A stretch of 64,000 nucleotides of DNA from an uncultured Lachnospiraceae bacterium. Lineage in GTDB: Bacteria; Bacillota; Clostridia; Lachnospirales; Lachnospiraceae. The stretch spans positions 1 through 64,000 of the forward strand of contig CAKNMY010000003.1 of assembly GCA_930989745.1 (NCBI GenBank). The letters are read 5' to 3'. The translations under genes and the position numbers were made by a program. Below the pieces are notes generated by a model, which saw nothing but the letters and a program-made list of their open reading frames with translations, was not told where the DNA came from and searched no databases. Positions 1-9,010 of this stretch are shown here, piece by piece (within the stretch, counting starts at the first letter, position 1; every line of letters starts with the position of its first letter).

Positions 1-2298
1 GTAAGTTCCCACAAAACGACAGTCTATCCGGTTCATATTCGGAAATTCCTCTTTGGATTCAATCCTGGCGGCTTCTGTAAATTGTGTCTCCCGCACAGCC
101 CTTCTGCTCACTTTCCATCCGTTATCGAGCATCTGTTCCCGAATTTTCTCAGGCAGCGGCAGAAGATCGCTTCCATCATCCTCCTCCAGTATCAAAAATA
201 CAGATTCTCCCGGTTCCAAAGACAGCGGCAGGGTATTTTCCTCAATGCGTCTGGAATCCACAGTATTTTTCCACAGATCTGCCCGTGTCACCTTTTTAAA
301 GCTTCCTGCTTTTCTGTTCAGATACAGAGTCAGCTCCGCTTTTTCCGCAATACTTTCATTAAAGAACATACAGATTATTCCATCCGACTGCGGCACAGCA
401 AAGCTGCGCAGCTCAGAGCAGTAACGCCCGGGAGCAAACAGTACATCGGCAGTCCTGCGAATCTCATCTGCGAGTTCACCCAGGCGGACCAGCCTTACCC
501 TGCGGTAAAAGGCTTCGCTCAGAGGATATCCGTCCGTATCCTGTTCCGGAAGAATATCCACGGCAAAAACAGAAATTCCCTCTGCCCTCTCGCTCTCGAG
601 AAAGCGCGCAGTATTTACAGGAAGCCGTTCGCATCCCGGAAGAATCAGAACCTGATACTCCTCTGTCCCAAGCTTTAGTTTTCCGTCTGATATTTCTGCC
701 TCTGCAAACAGGTCGTCAGGCACCACATCGGCGTCCATCTGATGTTCCATCAGAGCGCGCATGGGTTTCTGAAAGAGCATGGCACTGCATCCGCTCCACT
801 CTGATTCCGCATGGTACAGCACAGCCGCTTCCCGCATTGGTTTTCCGCCGCTCAGCAGATGTGCGGCCCGATTCAGATACTTCATCAGGCAGGAAAAAAC
901 TTCGAACTGGGGATTTTCTCCTCCCGCATAGAAATGTGGCGGACAGTCAGGATCATGCTCCGTCATGGAGAATGCGTGCGGCGTATACCGGTTAATCCCC
1001 CGCACCAGCATATGATCTGACAGCCATTTCATAAAAGAAACACCTTCCGCCCAGCCGTAATTTCCGAAAATCTCACACAGAGCACGTCCTTTTTTACCAG
1101 CATCAAGGTGCGCCGCCGAACTTGCCAGCTTTGCAAGCCCAAAGTGGAAAAACTCTCCGTCGCAGTCTCCGGCGATCCACTGATGGACCTTTCCCGTAAA
1201 GCCCGGGACAATCTGATGATGCACCACATCAATCCCTGCCATATCCTGTCCCTTCATCTCCCGGAAATAGTGTCCGATACTGCATCCCAGCCGCCCGTGG
1301 GCATTATCATCCTCGATAATGTGCCCGATATATTCCACGCCGTGCTCCCGGCACCAGTTTCCTATCTGTCCGCTGAAGCACTTATATACCAGCTTTGTCA
1401 CACTGTCCATGTACTGTGCCCGTATCGCTGACGTCTTCTCCCCCGCAGGGTACCAGAGTGCCGGAAGATTAGTAAGGAAATCTTCTCTCCAGCGTTCGTT
1501 CAATGCTCTCTGAAGTTCTCTGCTCCACGGCAGCCTTATATTCGCTTTTCCCGGCAGACAGTCGAAGGGATAGCCAGGCACGTTTCCTATCTCCGGCTCG
1601 TCTGAGAAAAATCCTGCGAAGGTCTTGCCGAAATCTTTCTGATATCGTTCATAATGTTTTTCATATACCTCATCGATCAGCACGCGCACAGATTCGGAAT
1701 CAATCAGGTTCATATAATGTTCCCTGCCTCCTCCCGATCTGGTGGTATAGAACACAAACAGGCGGTACGCCCCCTCCGGCAGATCATAAAAGACAAATCC
1801 GTCCCGATACTGCTCCGTCAAATCCAATATTCCCTCTCCGGAAACCGCGAGTGTATCGCTGTCCGGCTTCGGGCAGGCAAGAATCCCCAGCAGCTCTCCG
1901 TCCGGCTGCAGAAAATTTTCCACCAGAGTGGCATTACCCCTGCACGGCCCCATAATATCCACATGGCGTTGTGCCAGGTAAACCTTGGAAAGCTCCGGAT
2001 GTTTCTTCTCAAAAGCGCCATTGGCATAGCCGGTGGGGAATTTTCTGTCGTCCAGAACCCAGACACGCATCCCGCGCCTGCGCGCTTCCTCCATGATAAA
2101 ATCAAGCGTGTCCCACCAGCCGTCTCCACAGAAATCCGGATGCGGGCGGGACTCCAGACAAAGCTGCCGGATACCGCATTCCTGTACTTTTTCTATTTCT
2201 CTCAGAATCGTCCGGTGATCCTCCCCTTTCAGCCAGAAAAACGGCAGGATATAACTGTCCTCTCTGTTCTCCAGAATTTCCTGTAATCTCGCTGTCAT
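1..2298 (-). CDS. GH106-like glycoside hydrolase, C-terminus beyond window edge
   Basis: An open frame of 766 codons runs from ATG at 2298 off the left edge. The start has a ribosome site AGGAGG (2305-2310) lying inside the end of the upstream rhamnosidase gene, so the two are translationally linked with one base between stop and start. The N-terminus has the pattern of GH106 alpha-L-rhamnosidases and related large enzymes: PFFWLKG, then a helix EIEKVQECGI, then LESRPHPDF and a WWDTLDFIMEEARRRGMRVW strand-helix unit. No signal peptide is visible, so the enzyme probably acts in the cytoplasm on imported oligosaccharides. Family membership is from pattern recognition. A more distant TIM-barrel glycosidase family is the main alternative. 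Catalytic residues were not assigned. Confidence 0.7.
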   Translation of the reverse strand, partial: MTARLQEILENREDSYILPFFWLKGEDHRTILREIEKVQECGIRQLCLESRPHPDFCGDGWWDTLDFIMEEARRRGMRVWVLDDRKFPTGYANGAFEKKHPELSKVYLAQRHVDIMGPCRGNATLVENFLQPDGELLGILACPKPDSDTLAVSGEGILDLTEQYRDGFVFYDLPEGAYRLFVFYTTRSGGGREHYMNLIDSESVRVLIDEVYEKHYERYQKDFGKTFAGFFSDEPEIGNVPGYPFDCLPGKANIRLPWSRELQRALNERWREDFLTNLPALWYPAGEKTSAIRAQYMDSVTKLVYKCFSGQIGNWCREHGVEYIGHIIEDDNAHGRLGCSIGHYFREMKGQDMAGIDVVHHQIVPGFTGKVHQWIAGDCDGEFFHFGLAKLASSAAHLDAGKKGRALCEIFGNYGWAEGVSFMKWLSDHMLVRGINRYTPHAFSMTEHDPDCPPHFYAGGENPQFEVFSCLMKYLNRAAHLLSGGKPMREAAVLYHAESEWSGCSAMLFQKPMRALMEHQMDADVVPDDLFAEAEISDGKLKLGTEEYQVLILPGCERLPVNTARFLESERAEGISVFAVDILPEQDTDGYPLSEAFYRRVRLVRLGELADEIRRTADVLFAPGRYCSELRSFAVPQSDGIICMFFNESIAEKAELTLYLNRKAGSFKKVTRADLWKNTVDSRRIEENTLPLSLEPGESVFLILEEDDGSDLLPLPEKIREQMLDNGWKVSRRAVRETQFTEAARIESKEEFPNMNRIDCRFVGTY

Positions 2299-2299
2299 T

Positions 2300-4879
2300 T
2301 CATACCTCCTGTTCTTTCACCGGAATACGAAATTCCCAGTTTCCGCTGCCCACAGTTCTGACTTCATTCTCTCCCAGTCTCACATGCGCTGTCAGATTGG
2401 CGGGTATGCGTATCTCCAGACGAATCTCTTCCTCCCCGCGTTTCCAGAACACTCTGACTGCCCCGTATGGATGGCGCAGCTTAACTTTGCAGTACTCCAT
2501 ATCCTCCGCAAAATACGGTTCAATATCCACTTCTCCGAACGGCCTGTCTGAATGCAGCAGACGGATGCCGCCGAGACCTCCGTAGAACCATTCTTCAATA
2601 CCGCCCAACATAAAATGATTCTGGGAACCGTGAGGATTTCCCGGTTCAGGTCCGTCCCAGTCTTCCGTAAGTGTCGTGGCTCCATTCATCACCTGATAGC
2701 CGTATCCCGGAGTCTCTGTCTGATTTGTCATCTCATTGATCAGGTCGGAAAGACCGTTCTGCAGTGCCGCGGTGATCAAAAATGGATGTCCCACATCCCC
2801 TGCGGTGATCGCGTAGCCTCTGTTTATAATATCTTTTCTCAGAAACTCCACCACTTTTTCTCTGTATTTATCCGGTACAAGCCCCACTACAAGGCTCATT
2901 GCCTGCGCTGTCTGGCTTCCTGTACCATAGCGGTATGTCTGATCGTCAAAGAACTGAAGATTGTATTCCCGGTATACTTCCTGCCGCAGCTCTTCCAGCT
3001 CGCGCACCTCCTCCTCTTTTCCCAGGCGGCCGGCAATTTCCTTCATCACACAGATATCATAATAGTAAATGCAGGTGGCAGTTATAGGAACCGGCGTGTT
3101 CTGAGACGTCACCTTATTAGGTCCGATGTCCAGCCAGTCCCCCAGCCCGTGATGCAGGATATGATGATGCGTTCTGGATGTCAGATAGTCGAGATATTTT
3201 CTCATAGCAGTGTAGTATCGTTCCATTGTGGCAGTGTCGCCGTATCTCTGATACAGATACCAGGGATTCAGAATACAGGCGCTGCCCCATTCCGGGGAAT
3301 CCACAAATCCTGTATGATACCCGAAGGTGACGTATTCCGGACAGATATCCGGGACGAGACCGTCCTCATGCTGCGAATCCGCCATATCCATTTCCTGCTT
3401 CTCATAGATATTTTCCGTATCGTAATTGTACATCACTCCGGCCGCAATCAAATGCGTCTGCTCAAGCCACGGAAGCCTCTCGCGGTGCGGGCAGTCTGTG
3501 GTGTAGCTCTTTAAATTACTGAGGATCGCCTGGCAGATAATTTTATGGATATCGTTAAAGAGCTGGTTGGAACAGTGGAATTCCCCCGTCTGCTCTACAT
3601 CGGGATAGATGAATTCTCCGATAATTTTCTCAATAACGGGCAGATTACTCTGACTGCATTCCAGCTCCGGAACCGCACCTGTCATCTGCACATAGCGGAA
3701 TCCCGTATAAGTAAAATCAGGAGCAAACTCCTGCTCCTCCTCATCGCTGAGAATATATGTCCAGGCATATCCTCTTCCAGTCACTCTCTGATCAGGCACA
3801 AAAGATGTGTCTAAAATCTCTCCCGGAGTCAAAACGATTCTTGTTCCTGCCGGAGCTCCGTTTCTGCGAATCCGAATTCTCACCCAACCGGAAAAATTTG
3901 TACCGAAATCATACATCCATGTTTTTTCATCGGTCTTTCTTAAACTTACCGGACGGTATCTCTGCATGACACGTACAGGCGCTATTGGCGAAGCCATTCT
4001 TCTCCCCTTCGGCGGTTCCACCTCTACTGCCGGCTCCCAGGAATCATCTTCTTTAAAGTCCGGCAGGGAAAAACCTCTCTGTGCCGCCTCAATCCTGCCA
4101 TCATAGTCTTCCCCTCCATACATACAGCAGAACAAAATCGGACTTTTCGACATTCTCCACGATGTGTCGGTAGCTACATAATCTCTTGTCCCATCCGCAT
4201 AAGTGAGATTCAGCTGAATATTCAATTTCATTTTTCCGTATGAGCGGTTATAATAGACGTAGCGCCCGCCTGGCAGGTTATACATCCCGTCTCCAAGTTT
4301 TACTCCTATGCCATTCGCCCCTTCACACAAATATTCGGTTACATCGTATACGGAATAAAAATGAGTTTTTCTATAATCTGTCCAGCCGGGCTCCAGCACC
4401 CGGTCAGATACCTGTTTTCCATTTAAATAGCAAATATGGTGCCCGAGTCCGCTTACATAAAGCCGGGCCCGGATAATGTTTTTTTTCGAACGAAATGTAG
4501 TGCGGTAAATATGGTAGCTGTGATCCTCTGTTTCTCCTATATAAATTCCTCTCCACTCTTTAGCCTCAAGCAGCCCCGTCTCAAACCAAGTCTTCTCGCT
4601 CTGGCAAAAGGAATTGTCGCTTCCTTCCACTTCCACCCGCCATTCATAGCGCGTATCTGATTTAAGAGGTTCCCCCTCATATGGAATCTGCAGCATCTGA
4701 TCAGATGCAATTCTTCCGCTGTCCCATACACAGCTGTCCTTATCTGTCACAATAATACGGTAGCTCTTCTGTTTCCAGTTCTTTTCCTGCGTCACTGCGT
4801 TCCAGCTAAACACGGGTTCCCGCGCGCTGATGCCATACGGAGTCTCCATATTTTCTGTTCGTAATCTGACAATCTTCAT
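2300..4879 (-). CDS. alpha-L-rhamnosidase, GH78
   Basis: 859 residues, a normal length for GH78. The order matches the family: N-terminal beta domains (opening with the PVFSWN and YRIIV strands), a jelly-roll region near 125-430 including YTGFRYVQMTG, then the (alpha/alpha)6 catalytic barrel. Barrel landmarks are TDCPHRERLPWLEQTH, GDWLDIGP, and GATTLTEDWDG followed by GSQNHFMLGGIEEWFY, which hold the acidic residues used by the family to remove terminal alpha-L-rhamnose by inversion. There is no signal peptide, so it is probably cytoplasmic. The start ATG at 4879 follows AGGAGAGAGAGGC. It sits between the ABC binding protein gene and the GH106-like gene in the same direction, which fits rhamnose release from imported oligosaccharides. 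Confidence 0.92.
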   Translation of the reverse strand: MKIVRLRTENMETPYGISAREPVFSWNAVTQEKNWKQKSYRIIVTDKDSCVWDSGRIASDQMLQIPYEGEPLKSDTRYEWRVEVEGSDNSFCQSEKTWFETGLLEAKEWRGIYIGETEDHSYHIYRTTFRSKKNIIRARLYVSGLGHHICYLNGKQVSDRVLEPGWTDYRKTHFYSVYDVTEYLCEGANGIGVKLGDGMYNLPGGRYVYYNRSYGKMKLNIQLNLTYADGTRDYVATDTSWRMSKSPILFCCMYGGEDYDGRIEAAQRGFSLPDFKEDDSWEPAVEVEPPKGRRMASPIAPVRVMQRYRPVSLRKTDEKTWMYDFGTNFSGWVRIRIRRNGAPAGTRIVLTPGEILDTSFVPDQRVTGRGYAWTYILSDEEEQEFAPDFTYTGFRYVQMTGAVPELECSQSNLPVIEKIIGEFIYPDVEQTGEFHCSNQLFNDIHKIICQAILSNLKSYTTDCPHRERLPWLEQTHLIAAGVMYNYDTENIYEKQEMDMADSQHEDGLVPDICPEYVTFGYHTGFVDSPEWGSACILNPWYLYQRYGDTATMERYYTAMRKYLDYLTSRTHHHILHHGLGDWLDIGPNKVTSQNTPVPITATCIYYYDICVMKEIAGRLGKEEEVRELEELRQEVYREYNLQFFDDQTYRYGTGSQTAQAMSLVVGLVPDKYREKVVEFLRKDIINRGYAITAGDVGHPFLITAALQNGLSDLINEMTNQTETPGYGYQVMNGATTLTEDWDGPEPGNPHGSQNHFMLGGIEEWFYGGLGGIRLLHSDRPFGEVDIEPYFAEDMEYCKVKLRHPYGAVRVFWKRGEEEIRLEIRIPANLTAHVRLGENEVRTVGSGNWEFRIPVKEQEV

Positions 4880-4987
4880 TTCTGCCTCTCTCTCCTGCCT
4901 TTCTGAACTTCTGTATAAAAAGATCCGGAAAAGGCATTGAGACCAGCGGTTCTTTTGCCTTCCCCAGACCTTTTATATCAGTCTTAT

Positions 4988-6787
4988 TTATTCTGTCGCA
5001 GTACCTTCCACAGTATTTTCATTCAGCATTTTGATTATTTCGTCAAAATCTGTATCGGTCTGGCTCTTGATATCCTCCACATAGGATTCCCATACCGCGT
5101 CGTCGTTAATATCCATCTGCCCTGTAATAAATTGGGTCGCCAGCTCTCTGGCACGTTTATCACATACTCCTTCATAAAGAAGTTCCGCTCTCAGTCCGGA
5201 TTCTTCCGGAGTCAGATATGTTACCGGCGGACGATCATACGGAGATACAGAATCTTCTCCTCCGTTTTTATCAGATTCAATCCAATATTTACCTTCGTAG
5301 TAACCCTGCTCCTCATTCCACCACGGCTCTGGTTTCGCAGCTACGTCAAGCATTGCATTAAAATCTATGGGGTTAAACGGAACGCCCGGCCGGCATACGG
5401 AAGATGCGGTCAAACCGTAGTTTCCGGACTGAACCGCCGGATCCTCTGCGCCTGTAATATCATCAGAATATACTTTATTGCCATCTGCGTCAGTTGTATA
5501 TGTCTGCCCTTCAACACCCCAGTTCATCAGATTAACCATCTCATCAGAATACTGGTAATCGATCATTGCCACTGCGTACTCTGGATTCTCTACCTCCGCG
5601 TTAATGTAGATGCCCATAGTAGATGACAGTGATTTTCCAGCTTGTCTGGATCCCCATTTCCACGGTGTTCCATATCGATCATCTCTCGGAAGATATGCAA
5701 GCCCCCACTGCATATTCTCATCTGTAACAGCATCATTCCAGCCGGACACACTTCCTGACCACAGTGTCGGGCAGATAGCACCAACACCAGTAGTCGCTTT
5801 TGTTGTTGCAGAGTTCGTATCCGCTGTTGCAAATTCCGGATCAATGTACCCCGCCTCATACAGGCTATTCACATATTTCAGCATTTCACGATAATTATCC
5901 TCAATCGGTCCGAATCTCCATGTACCGTCATTGTAGTACAGGCAATCCCAGGTATGGAAGATTCCCACAAATCCTCTTACCAGTGAATAATCCTTTGTGC
6001 TGTTTATAATTGGATACTGAATATTCAATTCACCTGCGTCGATCTTCTCCTTCATAGTCTTACACAATTCTGTAAACTGATCCAATGTTGTAGGCGGATC
6101 AATGCCCAGCTGCTTAAGCAAGTCAAAACGATAGGCAAATGCAGTAAATGACTGTGCACCCTGGATATTATCAGGGTTGTAGAAACCATCCATAAAATAA
6201 TACATAGAACCGTCTTCCAGTTTTGCGAAATCTTCTCCGCCCGCCGTGGACTGCATATACTCCGGATAATACTTCATATAATCCATGTATTCACTCAGAT
6301 CCAGCAGTACACCGTCTTCTCCATATTCATTGACAGCACTTCCCTTTGTAACGGTCGCGATATCCGGAAGTTCTCCGGACTGCAGAACCACCAGCTCATT
6401 TGTCGCATAGTCCGTAGAATTTGTTCTGGACCACTCGATATCCAGCTTACAGCCCAGATAATGCTCCATGGCTTCCTGCCATAGTTTCTGAATCTGCGTA
6501 TCTTCTGAAGAGAGCTGATAATCCGCGATACTCACTTTTAGCTTCAGAGTATCTCCATCAAGTTCCGGAAGATCAATTCCGTTTCCTCCAGCGGTTGCCA
6601 GTGAGTTGACATCCAAAGTCAGTTCAGGAACAGATTCCGGATCAAATTTCGAATTTTCTTGTGCTGCCGGTGTAGATTCGGCTTTCTCATTGCTGCTGCC
6701 GCTGTTTCCGCCGCAGCCAGCCAGAATTCCTGCTGTCATTGCTGCTGCCAGGACAGCTGCTGTCATTTTCTGTGCTTTCTTTTTCAT
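4988..6787 (-). CDS. extracellular solute-binding lipoprotein of sugar ABC transporter
   Basis: 599 residues, the large size typical of LplA-type (family 1) binding proteins that serve LplB/YtcP permeases. A lipoprotein signal peptide ends in the lipobox LAGC (Cys near residue 25), followed by a Ser/Asn/Glu-rich linker. The mature part has the two-lobed binding protein look, with DIATVTKGSAVNEYG and LLDLSEYMDYMKYYPEYM segments. It should capture oligosaccharide at the outer face of the membrane and deliver it to the permeases encoded just upstream. No ATPase gene is in this operon; such systems usually share an MsmX-type ATPase encoded elsewhere. An inverted repeat (6822-6853) precedes the gene and may stabilise its mRNA. 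Confidence 0.92.
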   Translation of the reverse strand: MKKKAQKMTAAVLAAAMTAGILAGCGGNSGSSNEKAESTPAAQENSKFDPESVPELTLDVNSLATAGGNGIDLPELDGDTLKLKVSIADYQLSSEDTQIQKLWQEAMEHYLGCKLDIEWSRTNSTDYATNELVVLQSGELPDIATVTKGSAVNEYGEDGVLLDLSEYMDYMKYYPEYMQSTAGGEDFAKLEDGSMYYFMDGFYNPDNIQGAQSFTAFAYRFDLLKQLGIDPPTTLDQFTELCKTMKEKIDAGELNIQYPIINSTKDYSLVRGFVGIFHTWDCLYYNDGTWRFGPIEDNYREMLKYVNSLYEAGYIDPEFATADTNSATTKATTGVGAICPTLWSGSVSGWNDAVTDENMQWGLAYLPRDDRYGTPWKWGSRQAGKSLSSTMGIYINAEVENPEYAVAMIDYQYSDEMVNLMNWGVEGQTYTTDADGNKVYSDDITGAEDPAVQSGNYGLTASSVCRPGVPFNPIDFNAMLDVAAKPEPWWNEEQGYYEGKYWIESDKNGGEDSVSPYDRPPVTYLTPEESGLRAELLYEGVCDKRARELATQFITGQMDINDDAVWESYVEDIKSQTDTDFDEIIKMLNENTVEGTATE

Positions 6788-6821
6788 AGGTAACCTCTCT
6801 TTCTTATATGCTTTTTATCCT

Positions 6822-6853
6822 AACAGCCGCCAGCCTGCTGCCGGACGGCTGTT
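6822..6853 (-). other. intercistronic stem-loop between permease and binding-protein genes
   Basis: AACAGCCG at 6822-6829 pairs with CGGCTGTT at 6846-6853, a perfect 8-bp stem with a 16-base loop that is itself GC-rich. No T-run follows on the minus strand, so it is not a standard terminator. Its place, after the permease stop and before the binding protein gene, is typical of hairpins that raise binding-protein mRNA levels by blocking decay or partly ending transcription. Role inferred. Confidence 0.5.
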
Positions 6854-6869
6854 GAATGCATCGTTATTA

Positions 6870-7775
6870 TCAGCCTTTAACCGCTCCTACCTGCATGCCC
6901 TGAGCAAAATATTTCTGCAGGAATGGATAGATAATCAGTACCGGGGCCACTGTCGCTACCACGCAGGCATACTGTACATTGAGCTTATTCATTACTCCGT
7001 TTCCAATCATCTGCTGCGCATTGCTCATACTGGAAAGACCTGTTGCAAACACGATCTTTCTCAGGATCATCTGTATAGGCTGCATATCCGGATTCTTAAT
7101 ATACAGCAGTGCTTCGTAATAACTGTTCCACACACCGACGATTGAAAACAGTCCAAATGTTGCATACAGAGCTTTTGACAGAGGAACATAGATTTTTGTC
7201 AGAATTTTAATATCAGACGCTCCATCGATCCTTGCTGCTTCTCTGATTTCCGGCGATATACCTTTATAGAAGGAACGGTAAACAAACACGTTATACGCCG
7301 AAACCGCATTCGGAAGAATCAGGGACCACCAGCTATCCATAAGATGCAGATTCTGTATTAACAGATACGTCGGAACTGTACCGCCTCCGAAGAACATGGT
7401 GATAAGCAGCGCGATCGTCAAAAATTTCTTCAGGATAAAATCCGGCATCATCATCGCATATGCCAGCATGGACGTACATACAAGATTTACTAGCGTTGCG
7501 CCAACTGCGATAATCACGGTATTCAAGTATGCTCTCCAAATATTCTGTTCCTCAAAGAGCATCTTATATCCTTCCACCATCAGCTCTCTCGGGAAGAACG
7601 TCACCTGTCCTGTAGAAATCATTCTGTTGCTTGAAAGTGATACCGAAAGTACATTCAGAAACGGATAAATGAATACGATCGATACTGCCGCCATAAATAT
7701 GACCAGAATAATGTCAAACGCCCAGCTGCCGTAATGTATTCTGTTTTTTCTTTTGGTTTTATATGTCTTTGCCAT
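6870..7775 (-). CDS. carbohydrate ABC transporter permease, YtcP/LplC type
   Basis: 301 residues with six predicted membrane segments, opening with a basic N-terminus (KTKRKNRIHYGSWAFD) and a first helix IILVIFMAAVSIVFIYPFLN. The ABC permease EAA loop is clear: EIREAARIDGASDIKILTKI, which docks onto the ATPase subunit. It forms the inner-membrane channel with the protein encoded immediately upstream (12-base gap). The C-terminus ends in YFAQGMQVGAVKG, the usual ending of this subfamily. Confidence 0.94.
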   Translation of the reverse strand: MAKTYKTKRKNRIHYGSWAFDIILVIFMAAVSIVFIYPFLNVLSVSLSSNRMISTGQVTFFPRELMVEGYKMLFEEQNIWRAYLNTVIIAVGATLVNLVCTSMLAYAMMMPDFILKKFLTIALLITMFFGGGTVPTYLLIQNLHLMDSWWSLILPNAVSAYNVFVYRSFYKGISPEIREAARIDGASDIKILTKIYVPLSKALYATFGLFSIVGVWNSYYEALLYIKNPDMQPIQMILRKIVFATGLSSMSNAQQMIGNGVMNKLNVQYACVVATVAPVLIIYPFLQKYFAQGMQVGAVKG

Positions 7776-7787
7776 TTTTCTCCTCCA

Positions 7788-8747
7788 CTACCACAGACTG
7801 TTATCCGGATCCAGCTTTCTGGTAATCGCATTTGTACCGAATACCAAGATAAAGCATATTACAGACAGGAACAGATTGACCGCAGTCGAATATGAAAACT
7901 GACCTTCCACAATGCCTTTCTGATATACGAAAGTAGAAATCGTATCCAACTGGCTTCTGTTGGTATCATTCTGCATGAGCAGGATCTTTGTAAAATCAGC
8001 ATTCATCACAGTTCCAACATTCATAATCAAAAGAATCGTCGTTGTCGGACGTATTGTCGGCCACGCGATATTCTTAATCTTCTGCCACCGGTTGGCCCCG
8101 TCAATATTGGCCACGTCATACAGTGTCGTATCCACGTTTGAGAGTGCTGCCAGATAGATGATAGACCCCCATCCAACTCCCTGCCATACAGCGGAGCCAA
8201 CATACTCCAACAGGAAATATGTGCCTCCCGAGTTCATATCTACTCTTGCCAAACCAAAGAATTCCCGAATATCATTGAACAGGCCAGTGGTAGAACCAAA
8301 TCCGTTAAGCATGGAGCAGATAACTACAACCGAAATAAAATGCGGCAGATAGGAAATTGTCTGCACCGTCTTCTTGTACCATTTCCCTTTCAGTTCGTTG
8401 AGCAGCAGCGCAAATATAATCGGAGTAGGGAAGGTAAACAGTAAAGTCATCGCTCCGACCTTGAACGTATTCCATATAATCTGTCCGCTGTTTACATTTT
8501 TGAAAAATCTTGAGAAATTTTCCCAGATCGGATTAAGCCAGTCGCTTCCCCATACGCCTTTTGCTGCACTGTAATCCTTAAAAGAAATAAGAATTCCGTA
8601 AATGGGTATGTATTTGAATATAAATACCAGTAAAATTCCGGGAAGCGCCAGTAAAAGCAGCTGACGCTGATTATACAGTTTTCCCATAAGCGACTGTTTT
8701 TTTCCGGGCGATACCGCTGCCGCTATCCCTGTCTTTTGTCTTTTCAT
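7788..8747 (-). CDS. carbohydrate ABC transporter permease, LplB type
   Basis: 319 residues when started at ATG 8747, which has AGGAGG at 8755-8760. The frame is open further upstream to 8858, but that extension is polar, unlike the family, and has no ribosome site. The protein has six membrane segments and the EAA loop variant YDVANIDGANRWQKIKNIAW. LplB-type permeases have the N-terminal KYIPIYGILISFKDY segment seen here. It is the first gene of the leftward operon and pairs with the YtcP-type permease. Transcription is divergent from the YesM-like kinase, and the shared region holds three AAAGTACAGG sites, so control by the adjacent response regulator is likely. Confidence 0.92.
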   Translation of the reverse strand: MKRQKTGIAAAVSPGKKQSLMGKLYNQRQLLLLALPGILLVFIFKYIPIYGILISFKDYSAAKGVWGSDWLNPIWENFSRFFKNVNSGQIIWNTFKVGAMTLLFTFPTPIIFALLLNELKGKWYKKTVQTISYLPHFISVVVICSMLNGFGSTTGLFNDIREFFGLARVDMNSGGTYFLLEYVGSAVWQGVGWGSIIYLAALSNVDTTLYDVANIDGANRWQKIKNIAWPTIRPTTTILLIMNVGTVMNADFTKILLMQNDTNRSQLDTISTFVYQKGIVEGQFSYSTAVNLFLSVICFILVFGTNAITRKLDPDNSLW

Positions 8748-8888
8748 CACGTTTCCTCCTTGCTTTTTATATAATTTTACCAAGGTACACAAATAAAAGA
8801 ATGGAATGGTTATGCATGTTTTATGCAACATTCTCGTATTCATCCCACAATTCTCCATAACAAATCGTAGAATTTTCCATATTGTCTC

Positions 8889-8985
8889 CCTGTACTTTCA
8901 TGTAAAATAAGGATGATTCTCCAGGGTATCCACATTTATTTTTATTATAGAAAGTACAGGACAGCAGCTGTACAAAAGTACAGGA
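8889..8985. promoter_or_regulatory. three AAAGTACAGG boxes, candidate response-regulator sites
   Basis: AAAGTACAGGA occurs directly repeated at 8951-8961 and 8975-8985 (24 bases apart, so on about the same helix face), and AAAGTACAGG occurs once on the other strand at 8889-8898. All lie between the divergent permease and kinase genes. AraC-type regulators such as YesN often bind tandem direct repeats about two helix turns apart. The link to the neighbouring regulator is inference. Confidence 0.6.
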
Positions 8986-9010
8986 GTCCCGTTCAGAAAG
9001 GAAGAGCAAA

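Noticed and set aside
53..2286. Several plus-strand frames of 60-210 codons in the first 2.3 kb
   Set aside because: All are shadows of the single minus-strand frame open from 2298 to the left edge, which has a ribosome site and glycosidase motifs.
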